From contig NZ_JAESND010000009.1 in assembly GCF_016865585.1 (NCBI RefSeq), positions 117,245 to 181,244 on the forward strand: a stretch of DNA of 64,000 bases. Direction: 5' to 3'. Below the pieces are notes generated by a model, which worked only from the letters and a program-made list of their open reading frames with translations, ran no database searches and was not told where the DNA came from. This document shows, in pieces, positions 41,448 through 51,037 of this stretch. Each line of letters opens with the position of its first letter. Positions within the stretch are counted from its first letter, which is position 1. This DNA is from Jeongeupia naejangsanensis. Its GTDB lineage: Bacteria; Pseudomonadota; Gammaproteobacteria; Burkholderiales; Chitinibacteraceae. A program made the position numbers and the translations under genes.

Positions 41448-43261
41448 CGCTTCTCCTCAATGAGTCGGGGTTCGTACAAACGCGTGCCCTCGGCACGTCC
41501 CTTGACGTGGTGTTCGCCGCGATCGTCGAAATGATAGCGGTCGCCGCAGGCATCCCGTGTGGCCTGGGACACCAGTACGCGTGCGACTCCCTTGGTTTGA
41601 CCCTCGATCCGGCTGGCCAGGTTCACCGTATCGCCGATCGCCGTGTAATCGAGCCGATCATCGGCACCGATGAAGCCGACGACGGCACGGCCGGTGTGGA
41701 CGCCGATGCCGATGTCGAAATCGATGCCGTCCAGCGCCAGTTCGGCCCGGAACGCTTCGAGTTCGCGCCCCATGTCGAGCGCGGCGGCCACGGCGTGGCG
41801 GGCGTGATCGGCGTCGTCGACCGGTGCGCCCCAGAAGGCCATGATCGCGTCGCCGATGAATTTATCAAGCGTACCGCCGTGACGGAAGACAACGGCAACC
41901 TGCCGTGAAAAATAACGGTTCAGTAAAGCAACCACCTCTTCGGGCTGTCGCGTTTCGGACAGCGAGGTAAAGCCGCGGATGTCGGAAAACAGTACCGTCA
42001 CTTCGCGGGCGGCCGGTGCGCTGTCGATCGCGCCGCCGGCGACCAACTGGCCGACGACACGCGGATCGAGGAAGCGGCCGAACAGCCGCACGGTGGCTTC
42101 GCGGCGGGCGCGCTCCTTCACGTAGGCGACCAGCGCGGCCAGCGCGTAATAGACCCAGCCCCATACCAGCGGCATCGCCAGCGGCAGGAACCACAGCCGG
42201 CCCTGCGCCAGCCACATCGCTCCTGCACCGATCACGGAGATGGCGGCCATCGAGACGCCCAGCCACAGGCTGTTGATGCCAAGCTGGAAGCCCACTGCAA
42301 GCAGGGCGGCGATGGTGATGGCCAGCGCGGCGAACCACGGTCTCGGTGCGTCGCGCAGCCAGTTGCCGTGTTCGAGGTTGTCGATCGCGGTGGCGAGGAT
42401 CTCGATACCGGGCCAGGTCTTGGACAGCGGCGTCGGCCGCAGGTCCATCAGTCCCGGCGCGGCGGTGCCGATCAGCACGATCTTGCCGGTGAATTCGTTC
42501 TTTGGCCGCTGCGGCGTTTCGCGGCCGGCGTCGAGGTAGATGTCTGCGTAGCTCACCGTCGCATGGCGCGGCGTCCAGTTCAGCCGCATCCGCGTGCGGT
42601 CGGGATGCGGCCAGCCGAAGTCGCGTGCCAGCGTTGCCGGCATCGCCGGAATGCGCCAGCCGTCCCGTGTTGCATACAGTAGATAGTGGCGGCCGATGCC
42701 GTCGCGGTCATGGTCGAAGTTGATCAGCCCGCCGTGCCAGCTCGCCGGCGCAAGCACCAGCGGCAGCAGCAGCGGCGCCCGGGCGTCGGGCTGAGCCTGC
42801 GGCGTGCGGATCAGCCCGAGCGATGCCGGCAGGTCGGCCAGCTTCGCGCCCTGGCCGTCGCCGAGCAGCACCGTCGGCATGTAGACGCCCGGCGTCGCGG
42901 CAATCGTGTCGCGCAGCAATGCGTCACTGTCGGCACGGAAGGTGTCGGCCTCGTTGAACAGCAGATCGAAGACGATGGCTTTGGGCTGCTGCGCCGCGAT
43001 GGCCGAGACCAGCTCGGCGTGGATCGCACGCGGCCACGGCCAGCTGCCGGCCTCGTCGTTGAGCTGCTCGAGGCTGGTCTGGTCGATGTTGACGATGACG
43101 ATGTCGGGCGACGGCGCGCGCGCGTGTACCGTGGCCCGCGTCAGCACGTCGCCGGCCTGCGCATCGACGCGCTCGAACAGCCGCCAGCGGTAGTCGGCGC
43201 CGACGAGCAGCGCGACGACGGCCAGCAGGACGAGGTAGGCGTAGCGGTTGAGTGGTTTCAT
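41444..43261 (-). CDS. CHASE2-domain class III adenylate cyclase
   Basis: A 605-residue membrane cyclase. The extracytoplasmic CHASE2 sensor (about 25-305) is flanked by an N-terminal membrane segment and three C-terminal ones (about 310-385). The catalytic domain (about 410-600) has metal Asp residues in LFSDIRGFTSL and FIGDAIMAFWG, the base-specifying Lys in TLDKFIGD, and DYTAIGDTVNLASRIEG with the transition-state Asn/Arg, all as in active adenylate cyclases. It makes cAMP in response to an unknown periplasmic signal. It heads a three-gene operon with SH3 and M48 genes. Confidence 0.9.
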   Translation of the reverse strand: MKPLNRYAYLVLLAVVALLVGADYRWRLFERVDAQAGDVLTRATVHARAPSPDIVIVNIDQTSLEQLNDEAGSWPWPRAIHAELVSAIAAQQPKAIVFDLLFNEADTFRADSDALLRDTIAATPGVYMPTVLLGDGQGAKLADLPASLGLIRTPQAQPDARAPLLLPLVLAPASWHGGLINFDHDRDGIGRHYLLYATRDGWRIPAMPATLARDFGWPHPDRTRMRLNWTPRHATVSYADIYLDAGRETPQRPKNEFTGKIVLIGTAAPGLMDLRPTPLSKTWPGIEILATAIDNLEHGNWLRDAPRPWFAALAITIAALLAVGFQLGINSLWLGVSMAAISVIGAGAMWLAQGRLWFLPLAMPLVWGWVYYALAALVAYVKERARREATVRLFGRFLDPRVVGQLVAGGAIDSAPAAREVTVLFSDIRGFTSLSETRQPEEVVALLNRYFSRQVAVVFRHGGTLDKFIGDAIMAFWGAPVDDADHARHAVAAALDMGRELEAFRAELALDGIDFDIGIGVHTGRAVVGFIGADDRLDYTAIGDTVNLASRIEGQTKGVARVLVSQATRDACGDRYHFDDRGEHHVKGRAEGTRLYEPRLIEEKR

Positions 43262-43342
43262 GGGCGTGACCGGATGACACGCTCACAGCATGGCGGCAGC
43301 GGGCGGGTGGCGACAAGGAAAACCTGTCCCGCCCGTTACCGG

Positions 43343-44287
43343 TCAGGTCGACAGGGCCGCCCCGATCAGCGCGCCCGATTGTGTGAACAGACTGGCGGCT
43401 GCGGGCGTCAGCCCGAGCATGTGGATGCAGCCGTGCACCATGCCGCCGAGCCGTTCGTCATGCGCCGGGACCGCCACGTCCCGCAGCCGCCTTGCATAGG
43501 CTTCGCCTTCGTCGCGCAGCGGATCGTACTCGCACACCAGGATGGTGGCCGGTGGCAGTCGCTCGAGTGTCGCGGCCCGCATCGGGGCAGCGCAGGCCGG
43601 CCGGCCGTCGCCGGTGTCGGTGTCGGGCAGATAGGTGTCCCAGCAGAACGCCATGACGTCCCGGGTCAGGTAGTAGCCATCGGCGTAGGTGGCGTACGAG
43701 TCCGTCGTCAAGGTGTCGTCCAGCGCCGGGTAGAGCAGCAGCTGGTGCGCAATCGCCGGGCCGTTGCGGTCGCGCGCCAGCAGGCACGCGGCGGCGGCGA
43801 GGTTGCCGCCGGCACTGTCCCCGCCCACGGCGATCCGGGCCGGATCGATGCCCAGCTGCGATGCGTGCGCGAACGCCCAGAGCACGGCGCTGTAGAAGTC
43901 TTCGAGCGGCACCGGGTAGGGGTGCTCGGGCGCGAGCCGGTAATCGACCGACAGCACGACGCACCGGCTGGCATTGGCCAGCGCGCGGCACGGGTTGTCG
44001 TAGAGCTCCAGCGAGCACAGGCACCAACCGCCGCCGTGGGCGAACACGATGGCGGGTTGCGGCGCCGCCGCGCGGGGCGTGTCTGCCGGCCAGTACGCCC
44101 GGACCCGGAGCGGATGCCCGTCGCCGGTCGTCACCGTGAAGGTTTCGACCCTGGCGACCGGCTGTACGGGGCCGTGCAGCATCGGCAGGTTCAGCTCGGT
44201 GGCACGGCGGATGTCGTCGAGTGAGGCATCGGCGGCCGCGGCAGGCTGGGCGGCGAGGAAGGCGGCGATGTGCGGATCGAGCGGCAT
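43343..44287 (-). CDS. Alpha/beta hydrolase fold-3 (HSL-type) esterase
   Basis: A 314-residue esterase of the hormone-sensitive-lipase group. It has the oxyanion motif HGGGW (about 82-86), the nucleophile Ser in GDSAGGN (about 157), an Asp in CEYDPLRDEGE and a His in GMVHGCIHM. ATG 44287 follows the preceding hydrolase stop after 2 bases. The open frame extends far upstream through neighbouring genes but without family similarity. Third gene of an operon with a sugar-isomerase-like gene. Confidence 0.88.
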   Translation of the reverse strand: MPLDPHIAAFLAAQPAAAADASLDDIRRATELNLPMLHGPVQPVARVETFTVTTGDGHPLRVRAYWPADTPRAAAPQPAIVFAHGGGWCLCSLELYDNPCRALANASRCVVLSVDYRLAPEHPYPVPLEDFYSAVLWAFAHASQLGIDPARIAVGGDSAGGNLAAAACLLARDRNGPAIAHQLLLYPALDDTLTTDSYATYADGYYLTRDVMAFCWDTYLPDTDTGDGRPACAAPMRAATLERLPPATILVCEYDPLRDEGEAYARRLRDVAVPAHDERLGGMVHGCIHMLGLTPAAASLFTQSGALIGAALST

Positions 44288-44289
44288 GC

Positions 44290-45168
44290 TCAGGCCCTCC
44301 CTTCGAGGAAGGGCAGGAGGTGGGCGATGAAGGCCTCGGGTGCCTCTTCCATGATGAAGTGGCCGCAGTCCGGCACGACCACGCCCCGCAGGTCGGTGGC
44401 GTTGTCGCGCATCGTCACCAATGGCGCATCGTTGGTGGCGTGCTCGGCACCGATGGCCAGCACCGGCATCGCCAGCTTGCGCTTCGCGCGTTCGCGGTTC
44501 TGCCGGATCGTTTCGGGAATCGCCCGGTAATAGGCAAAGCCGCCTCGCAGGCCGCCGGGCGCCGCGTAGGCGGCGACGTAGACATCGACGGCCACGCTGT
44601 CGCGACGGTGGGACCAGCGGTCGAACATGAAGTCGAGGTAGGCCTTCTCGCGGCCGGCGATCAGCGTCTCGGGCAGGTCGGCCAGCTGGTTGAACATGAA
44701 GTGCCACAGGAAGATGTTCTGCTCCGGCGGCGCGAAGATGTCCGGTGCCGGAGCCAGCCCCGGGATCACCGCTTCGGTGATCGCCAGCCGACGGACCGCA
44801 TCCGGCTGGTCGTTGGCGAGCGCATAGGCGACCCACATGCCGACATCGTGGCCGACGACGTCGTACCGGTCGTGGCCCAGTTGCGCCATCACGCTGTGGA
44901 GTCTGGCCGCCGCGGTGCCGGTGTCGTAACCGTCCAGCGGGCGGTCCGAATGGCCGGTGCCGGGCGGGTCGACGGCAATCGCCATGAAGCCCTTGTCGGC
45001 CAGCGCCCGCATCACGTGGCGCCATGCAAACCAGGTCTGCGGCCAGCCCGGGATCAGCAGCACCGGTTCGCCGCTGCCGGCGGTGACGCAATGGATGCGC
45101 TGACCGTCGGTGCGGACATAGCGGTGCGTGTAGTTGTCGTGATCGGGACGTTCGATGGATGGATTCAT
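44290..45168 (-). CDS. Alpha/beta hydrolase, epoxide-hydrolase-like
   Basis: A 292-residue hydrolase whose nucleophile is Asp in VVGHDVGMWVAYA (about 105) with the oxyanion motif IPGWPQTWFAW, and a His in PDCGHFIMEEAPEA. The Asp nucleophile points to epoxide hydrolases or haloacetate dehalogenases rather than esterases. It sits between the isomerase and the HSL-type esterase in a likely operon; the substrate is unknown. Confidence 0.87.
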   Translation of the reverse strand: MNPSIERPDHDNYTHRYVRTDGQRIHCVTAGSGEPVLLIPGWPQTWFAWRHVMRALADKGFMAIAVDPPGTGHSDRPLDGYDTGTAAARLHSVMAQLGHDRYDVVGHDVGMWVAYALANDQPDAVRRLAITEAVIPGLAPAPDIFAPPEQNIFLWHFMFNQLADLPETLIAGREKAYLDFMFDRWSHRRDSVAVDVYVAAYAAPGGLRGGFAYYRAIPETIRQNRERAKRKLAMPVLAIGAEHATNDAPLVTMRDNATDLRGVVVPDCGHFIMEEAPEAFIAHLLPFLEGRA

Positions 45169-45198
45169 GATGTTCTCCGGAAGCTGGAAGCAGGGGGT

Positions 45199-46254
45199 TC
45201 AGGCGATGCCGAGCATGGCGTTGATCTGCGAGCGGTCGACCGCCGCGCCGGCGAAGTCGTCGAAGATCTTCGTGGTCACGTTGATGATGTGGCGGTTGAT
45301 GAACTCGACGCCTTCGCGTGCACCGTCTTCCTGATCCTTCAGGCAGCACTCCCATTCCAGCGCGGCCCAGCCGGCGTAGTCGTTCTGGGCGAGCTTGGAG
45401 AAGATCGCCTTGAAGTCGACCTGGCCGTCGCCGAGCGAGCGGAAGCGGCCGGCGCGCTCGATCCACGAGGTGTAGCCGCCGTAGATGCCTTGCCGGCCGG
45501 TCGGGTTGAACTCGGCATCCTTGACGTGAAACATCCGGATCCGCTCCTTGTAGATGTCCAGGTAGTCGAGGTAATTCAGCTGCTGCAGTACGAAGTGGCT
45601 CGGGTCGAACAGGATGTTGCAGCGTGCGTGTTCGCCGACCAGTTCGTAGAAGCGCTCGAACGACGCGCCGTCGTGCAGGTCTTCGCTCGGATGGATCTCG
45701 TAGCAGAGGTTGACGCCCTGTTCGTCGCAGGCGTCGAGGATCGGCAGCCAGCGCCTGGCGAGCTCGTCGAAGGCCGCCTCGATCAGGCCATCCGGGCGCT
45801 GCGGAAACGGAAACAGGTAGGGCCAGGCGAACGAGCCGGAGAAGGTGCCCATCTCGGTCAGACCGAGCCGGCGCGACGCCCTGGCGGCCTGTTCGAGTTT
45901 CTCCAGCGCCCACGCGGTGCGTGCCTGCGGATTGCCGCGCAGCGCCGCCGGGGCGAAGTTGTCGCACATGCTGTCGTAGGCCGGGTGCACTGCAACCAGC
46001 TGGCCGAAGATGTGCGTGGTCAGTTCGCTGATGACGAGGCCGTGCTCGGCGAGTCCGCCCTTGATGTCGTCGCAATAAGTCTGGCTCTCCGCTGCGAGGC
46101 CGACATCGAACAGCCGCTCGTCCCACGCCGGGATCTGCAGTGCCTTGAAGCCGGTGCCCGCCGCCCATTTCGAAATGGCCGGCAGGCTGTTGAACGGGGT
46201 GGTGGCATCGCTGAATTGCGCGAGGTGAAGGCTCGGGCCCTTGATGGTTTGCAT
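45199..46254 (-). CDS. Sugar phosphate isomerase/epimerase family (AP-endonuclease-2-like TIM barrel)
   Basis: A 351-residue TIM-barrel protein with metal-binding segments CYEIHPSEDLHDG, NILFDPSHFVLQQLN, FHVKDAEFNPTGRQG and ALEWECCLKD, typical of the xylose-isomerase-like superfamily. ATG 46254 has GGAATC upstream; the longer frame has no family-like N-terminus. It is divergent from a TetR gene with a perfect palindrome between them, so it probably heads a TetR-controlled operon with the two alpha/beta hydrolases. Substrate unknown. Confidence 0.85.
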   Translation of the reverse strand: MQTIKGPSLHLAQFSDATTPFNSLPAISKWAAGTGFKALQIPAWDERLFDVGLAAESQTYCDDIKGGLAEHGLVISELTTHIFGQLVAVHPAYDSMCDNFAPAALRGNPQARTAWALEKLEQAARASRRLGLTEMGTFSGSFAWPYLFPFPQRPDGLIEAAFDELARRWLPILDACDEQGVNLCYEIHPSEDLHDGASFERFYELVGEHARCNILFDPSHFVLQQLNYLDYLDIYKERIRMFHVKDAEFNPTGRQGIYGGYTSWIERAGRFRSLGDGQVDFKAIFSKLAQNDYAGWAALEWECCLKDQEDGAREGVEFINRHIINVTTKIFDDFAGAAVDRSQINAMLGIA

Positions 46255-46270
46255 GCTTCGATTCCAATTG

Positions 46271-46286
46271 TTTGTCGAACGACAAA
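46271..46286. promoter_or_regulatory. TetR-type operator between divergent genes
   Basis: TTTGTCG and CGACAAA form perfect 7-bp arms around AA. It sits between the isomerase operon start (46254) and the TetR gene (46365), the usual place for TetR-family operators. Confidence 0.7.
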
Positions 46287-46364
46287 GAATAGGGATGAAG
46301 GTGGCTTGCGTCAACAGTCGGGTGCGATAGAATCCGCCGGAAGATAGCGAAAGGTGGGCAGACT

Positions 46365-46982
46365 ATGGCCGGACGGCCGAGGGAGTTCGATCGGGACCAG
46401 GCGCTGGAAAAGGCGATGCTCGCCTTCTGGGCCCGGGGTTACGAAGGCACGTCGATGGCGAATCTGGTCGATGCGCTCGGTATCGCATCGGCGCGCATCT
46501 ATGCCGCTTTCGGCAGCAAGGAGGCGCTGTTCCGCGAGGCGGTGGCCTTGTACGAGTCGGGGCAGGGCGGCTTCGCCGAACGCGCGATGCAGCAGGAGGG
46601 CACGGTCAGGGCGGCGATCGAGCGCGTGTTTCTCGACGCGATCGACACCTACACGCAACCCGATCACCCGCAAGGGTGTCTGGTGGTGTCCGCTGCCGCG
46701 AGCGGTGCGCTGGAAAGCGATCAGGTCATCGCATGGCTGGCATCACACCGGCGCCAGCGTACGCAATCGATCATCGACCTGCTGGCTGCCGCACGGCTGC
46801 GCGGCGAGTTGAAGCCGGAGACCGACGTGGCCGCGCTGGGCGACTTCTATGCCGCACTGCTGCACGGTGTGTCCGTTCAGGCGCGCGACGGCATCGGCGC
46901 TGAACGCCTGCGGGCCATGCTGGTGCCGGCCATGACGACGCTGGATGCAGCGCTGGCGACCAGTGATCCCGGCCGCGGGTAG
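46365..46982 (+). CDS. TetR/AcrR family transcriptional regulator
   Basis: A 205-residue repressor with an N-terminal helix-turn-helix (MANLVDALGIASARIYAAFGSKEALFREAVALYE, about 28-61) and a TetR C-terminal ligand domain (QGCLVVSAAASGALESDQV). It resembles TetR regulators that control oxidative or xenobiotic enzymes. Divergent from the isomerase/hydrolase operon with the palindrome at 46271-46286, which it most likely binds. Confidence 0.92.
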   Translation: MAGRPREFDRDQALEKAMLAFWARGYEGTSMANLVDALGIASARIYAAFGSKEALFREAVALYESGQGGFAERAMQQEGTVRAAIERVFLDAIDTYTQPDHPQGCLVVSAAASGALESDQVIAWLASHRRQRTQSIIDLLAAARLRGELKPETDVAALGDFYAALLHGVSVQARDGIGAERLRAMLVPAMTTLDAALATSDPGRG

Positions 46983-47016
46983 CGCTTCAGCTTCGAAAGG
47001 GTAAGGCGCCAGCGCT

Positions 47017-47631
47017 TTACGCGCCGCCGTCCGATGCCGGCGCGAGCCGCTGTGTCAGCGTCTGTCGTACATGCGGCCAGTCCAGATCGGTGACGGCGAA
47101 CAGCACGCTGTCGCGGACATGGCCGGTCCAGGTGATGCGATCCCGCCGCAGCACGCCTTCGCGTACCGCGCCCAGCCTGGTGATGGCGGCCTGGCTGCGC
47201 AGATTGCGCGCATCGGTCAGCAGTTCGACCCGGCGCACACCGGCGGCAAAGGCGTGTTCGAGCATCAGCTGCTTGGCTTCGGTGTTGACCAGTGTCGATC
47301 GCACCGACGGGTGCAGGAAGGTCCCGCCGATTTCGACGCCCTGCTGTGCGGGCTTCAGGTTGAGAAAGCTGCTGGTGCCGACGATGCGGCCACCGGCCAG
47401 ATCGCGGATGGCGTAGGCGATCCACTGGCCGGCGTCGACCTGCGCCATGATCGTCGTCCACCATGATTCGAAGTGTTTCCCCTGACCGGACATGGCAAAG
47501 AGGTTCCATCCGTCGGGGTCGCAGTCGAGCGCGGTGCGAACGTCGTCCTTCAACGCATCGGCATACGGTTCGAGCCGGACGATGCTGCCGTTCAACGTCT
47601 GCGGGGCAAGCCTGAAATGGGCTGGCGTCAT
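47017..47631 (-). CDS. GNAT family N-acetyltransferase, RimJ/RimL type
   Basis: A 204-residue acetyltransferase with NGSIVRLEPYADALKDDVRTAL at the N-terminus and the CoA-binding segment GVEIGGTFLHPSVRSTLVNTEAKQLML followed by NLRSQAAITRLGAVREGVLRRDRI. These match RimJ/RimL-like proteins that modify protein N-termini or amino compounds. ATG 47631 has AGGCGAAA upstream. Monocistronic and leftward. Confidence 0.88.
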   Translation of the reverse strand: MTPAHFRLAPQTLNGSIVRLEPYADALKDDVRTALDCDPDGWNLFAMSGQGKHFESWWTTIMAQVDAGQWIAYAIRDLAGGRIVGTSSFLNLKPAQQGVEIGGTFLHPSVRSTLVNTEAKQLMLEHAFAAGVRRVELLTDARNLRSQAAITRLGAVREGVLRRDRITWTGHVRDSVLFAVTDLDWPHVRQTLTQRLAPASDGGA

Positions 47632-47658
47632 CGTTTCGCCTGTGTGGAAATGTGGGGC

Positions 47659-47686
47659 AAAAAAAAAGGGCCGTGAAGGCCCTTTT
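47659..47686 (-). terminator. Rho-independent terminator after the yebC-family gene
   Basis: On the minus strand AAGGGCC and GGCCCTT form a stem followed by nine T residues, 23 bases downstream of the stop. Confidence 0.9.
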
Positions 47687-47708
47687 CCTGCATGACGCAA
47701 TGCGCCGT

Positions 47709-48440
47709 TTACTCGTCTTCGTCCATCAGTGCGGTGGTGTACACCTCCTGCACATCGTCGAGGCTTTCGAGCGCGTCGATCAGCTTCTGCATCCTGGCGA
47801 TGTCTTCGCCGCTCAGCTCGGTTTCCGACTGCGGCTTCATCGTCACTTCGCCCATTTCGGCCTTGAAGCCGCCGGCTTCGAGCGTTTCCTTGATGCCGAC
47901 GAATTCGTATGGCGGGGTGATGACTTCGATCGAGCCGTCTTCGTTGGTGACGACGTCTTCGGCACCGGCTTCGAGCGCGGCTTCCATCAGCGCGTCTTCG
48001 TCGGTGCCCGGCGCGAACACGAGGTAGCCACAGTGCTTGAACTGGAACGAAACGCAGCCGTCGGTACCCATGTTGCCGCCGTACTTGCTGAAGGCATGGC
48101 GCACGTCGGCGACGGTGCGGGTGCGGTTGTCGGTCAGGCAGTCGACCATCACCGCAGCACCGCCGATGCCGTAGCCTTCGTAGCGGGTTTCAAGGTAGTC
48201 GACGCCGTCGAGCGTGCCCGAACCGCGCTTGATGGCGTTCTCGATGTTGTCCTTGGGCATCGATTCGCCCTTGGCCTTGTCGATCGCCAGACGCAGGCGC
48301 GGGTTCATGGCCGGATCGGCACCGCCCATCTTGGCGGCGACGGTGATTTCCTTGATCAGCCGGGTAAAGACCTGACCGCGCTTGGCGTCCTGACGACCCT
48401 TGCGGTGTTGAATGTTCGCCCATTTGCTGTGGCCGGCCAT
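47709..48440 (-). CDS. YebC/PmpR family protein
   Basis: A 243-residue conserved protein starting [22 protein letters not shown], with [35 protein letters not shown] and [23 protein letters not shown]. Family members act as transcriptional regulators or help ribosomes through polyproline stretches. Length and motifs are standard. ATG 48440 fits the family start; a frame extends upstream without similarity. Single gene with its own terminator. Confidence 0.95.
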   Translation of the reverse strand: MAGHSKWANIQHRKGRQDAKRGQVFTRLIKEITVAAKMGGADPAMNPRLRLAIDKAKGESMPKDNIENAIKRGSGTLDGVDYLETRYEGYGIGGAAVMVDCLTDNRTRTVADVRHAFSKYGGNMGTDGCVSFQFKHCGYLVFAPGTDEDALMEAALEAGAEDVVTNEDGSIEVITPPYEFVGIKETLEAGGFKAEMGEVTMKPQSETELSGEDIARMQKLIDALESLDDVQEVYTTALMDEDE

Positions 48441-48526
48441 GCTCGAATTCCTGCGTAACGGTTTGAATGGGCGCGATTTTATCACAGCGCATTTCGCGGC
48501 TGCACGGCCGCTGCCGCGGTATTGAC

Positions 48527-49351
48527 TTACAGCAGATGGACCGCAGTGCCCAGGCCGTAGACGAGCACGGTGCAGCCGATCGTCACGAGTGCCGCGCGGG
48601 GGCCGGCAAGCAGGCCGATCCACAGGGTGCTGGCGAGCACCGAGGTGACCAGTCCCCACGGCGCCGGCAGCAGGGCGAGCAGGGCGGTGGCGGGCAGGGC
48701 GCCGGCAATCCAGGCGAGCACGCGCAGACCGGCGCGCTGACGGCGCGGTGGGGCCGTCGGCCGTAGCGCCGGGCAGGCGTCGATCAGGGCTGGCCAGCCG
48801 GTATCAGGCGAAGCGTGCAAATCCGCCACCAGCGCCAGTGCCCGGGCTGGTACACAGCCGCTGGCCAGCAGCAGGCCGGTCAGGCCGGTGCATTCCTCCG
48901 GGCCGGGCGACGTGTCGTCGCTGGCGGGGGTGTCTTTCGGCGTTCGCCATGCGGCGTACAAGGCGCCGAACAGCAGCAGCAACCAGGCGGCGAAGGTCTG
49001 GGTCGCCGGCAGCAAACCGAATCCCGCCAGCAGCGCCGAAATGACCGCGACATACAGCGCAGCCGCGGTGCTGCTGTCGCGTGCGCCTTGCCAGACCGGT
49101 GCTTGCGCGGCGCCGTACAGGGCAATGCCCGGCAGCCCGCAGCGTTCGAGCCAGGGCCATGACCACATGGGGCCGACGCGCGCGGCGAGGTCGACGATGC
49201 GACGCGGTGGTGCGGATGATGCCGGCAGGCGCGCGGCGATTTCCAGCCAGTACCATTGTCGTGGTGTGCCGGCCTCGCCATCGGAGAGCCGGTAGGCCAG
49301 TGCGGCCGCGTCGCCGGCGCGCAGCTGTGGCGTGAACGAGTCAATCAGCAT
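48527..49351 (-). CDS. Multi-pass membrane protein of unknown function
   Basis: A 274-residue protein with a soluble N-terminal part (about 1-92, with [21 protein letters not shown]), a hydrophobic pair of segments (about 95-135), a polar loop (140-205) with [29 protein letters not shown], and two or three more membrane segments to the end ([28 protein letters not shown]). I do not recognise the family. It is divergent from the diguanylate cyclase at 49487. Confidence 0.5.
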   Translation of the reverse strand: MLIDSFTPQLRAGDAAALAYRLSDGEAGTPRQWYWLEIAARLPASSAPPRRIVDLAARVGPMWSWPWLERCGLPGIALYGAAQAPVWQGARDSSTAAALYVAVISALLAGFGLLPATQTFAAWLLLLFGALYAAWRTPKDTPASDDTSPGPEECTGLTGLLLASGCVPARALALVADLHASPDTGWPALIDACPALRPTAPPRRQRAGLRVLAWIAGALPATALLALLPAPWGLVTSVLASTLWIGLLAGPRAALVTIGCTVLVYGLGTAVHLL

Positions 49352-49486
49352 GTGGTGATATTAAAGCCTGACAGAGGGAAATCCTACGACGCGACCGCGA
49401 ACAAAGTATCCGACAATGGCCCATATGAGGCACGAGCGCTGACGCACGCATGGCCGCCCGGGGAGGCGGCCCAACGGGAGCTGCAA

Positions 49487-51037
49487 TTGCAGGGCATCAA
49501 AAGCAAAATTCTCGCCAAACCGCTGGAGCTGGGACTGGTTCTGTTTCTGGTGCTCGGCGGCGCATGGCTGATCATTGCCGAGAAGTGGAGCGAGACCATC
49601 GTCGTTGACAACGTGGCCACCGAGCTCCGGCGTCTTGAAGTGCAGAAAAAAGGCGAGCTGGCGCAAACGATTTTCCGTCTCAACCGCCGGGTTGCTTTGT
49701 TGAAGGCCGTCCCGCTGATCGTGGCGCAATCGCTGGATGTGCGTCGCGCGCTGATCGATCCGGATCCGCACGGCAGCAGCGCGGTTTACCGCATGCTCAG
49801 CACGCTGGCGGACACCCTGCCGGTCGGCAAGATCATGATCTTCGACCGGACCGGGACGCTCGTGATGTCGAGTGATCCGGCCGAGGTCGGCAGACTGTCC
49901 GAGTCGACAGTGCAGGCGGGTCGGTTCTTCAATCGCGCGATGGGCGGATACAGTGACGCCTTTTACGGTGTCGATGCGATTTCCGGCAAACCCGGTTTCT
50001 ATTTTTCGGTGCCGATCCAGTTCGGCGACATGGTGCTCGGCGCCGTCGTCGTCAAACTGGATCTGGACACGGTGACCAGCGAAATCCTCAATCGGAATCT
50101 GATGCTGATCGACCAGAACGGCGTGATCGTCGCATCGAGCGACGCGGCGTTCCAGCTGATGGCGCATCCGGGGGCGAAGGTCGAGCGACTGCCGGAAAAG
50201 GAACGCTACCGCCTGTATCGGCGCAATGTACTCAAACCGCTTGTGATGCACCCGAGCAATGCGCCGATGCCTGACAGTGTCGTGATGCTGCCCGATGATC
50301 CGGTGCCCTATCTGCACATCGACAGCCGGCAGGAGGTCGCGGGCGACATGGCGGTGCACATGCTGCTGCCGCTGGATTCACTGACACATCTGCACGAAAG
50401 GCAGCGCGTGCTGTTCTGGCCCATGCTCAGCGCCGGCTTCCTGGCACTGGCGCTGGCACTGATGCTGCTGATCTATCTGGTCCGGACCCGCCTGCTGCGC
50501 CAGCAGTTGACCGTCGCCAACCTCGAATTGCGCCGCCAGGCCGAAAGCGACCCGCTGACCGGTCTGGCCAACCGGCGCAAGTTCGATGTCGTCCTCGAGG
50601 CGGAACTGGCACGTGCGCATCGCTATGCACATTCGGCCTGTCTGGCGATCATCGACATCGACTTCTTCAAGCGGGTCAACGACGTTCACGGTCATCCGGC
50701 CGGTGATGCCGCGCTGGTCTACCTCGCCGACATTCTTGCGCTGGCGGTACGCAATACCGACATGTTCGCGCGTCTCGGGGGCGAGGAGTTCGGACTGGTC
50801 CTGCCGGAAACCGACGAGGAGGGCGCGGCGCAGCTGCTCGAACGCCTGCGCGCCGCCATCGAAGCCGGTGACCTGGTCTACGAGGGCGTCCGGATTCCGC
50901 TGACGATCAGCATCGGCTTCGCCAGCGTCGGTGGCGATGGCGACGACGCCGAACAGATGATGCGCCGGGCCGACGAGGCGCTGTATGCAGCCAAACAGGG
51001 CGGGCGCAATCGCGTATGCGCCGCGCCGCCATGCTGA
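49487..51037 (+). CDS. Membrane diguanylate cyclase with periplasmic Cache-like sensor (copy 1)
   Basis: A protein of about 516 residues with one membrane segment near the N-terminus, a Cache-like periplasmic sensor (about 40-310, containing [31 protein letters not shown]), a second membrane segment, a short coiled linker and a GGDEF domain. The active-site motif is GGEEF at about 431-435, with an intact inhibitory I-site RNTD five residues before it. The start is uncertain; TTG 49487 with GGGAG well spaced upstream is preferred. First of three tandem paralogues. Confidence 0.82.
   Translation: MQGIKSKILAKPLELGLVLFLVLGGAWLIIAEKWSETIVVDNVATELRRLEVQKKGELAQTIFRLNRRVALLKAVPLIVAQSLDVRRALIDPDPHGSSAVYRMLSTLADTLPVGKIMIFDRTGTLVMSSDPAEVGRLSESTVQAGRFFNRAMGGYSDAFYGVDAISGKPGFYFSVPIQFGDMVLGAVVVKLDLDTVTSEILNRNLMLIDQNGVIVASSDAAFQLMAHPGAKVERLPEKERYRLYRRNVLKPLVMHPSNAPMPDSVVMLPDDPVPYLHIDSRQEVAGDMAVHMLLPLDSLTHLHERQRVLFWPMLSAGFLALALALMLLIYLVRTRLLRQQLTVANLELRRQAESDPLTGLANRRKFDVVLEAELARAHRYAHSACLAIIDIDFFKRVNDVHGHPAGDAALVYLADILALAVRNTDMFARLGGEEFGLVLPETDEEGAAQLLERLRAAIEAGDLVYEGVRIPLTISIGFASVGGDGDDAEQMMRRADEALYAAKQGGRNRVCAAPPC

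Noticed and set aside
44288..46285. Upstream extension of the HSL-type esterase frame to give one large protein
   Set aside because: The extension is out of frame with two well-supported genes on the same strand and has low-complexity Arg/Pro-rich sequence. The real start is ATG 44287.
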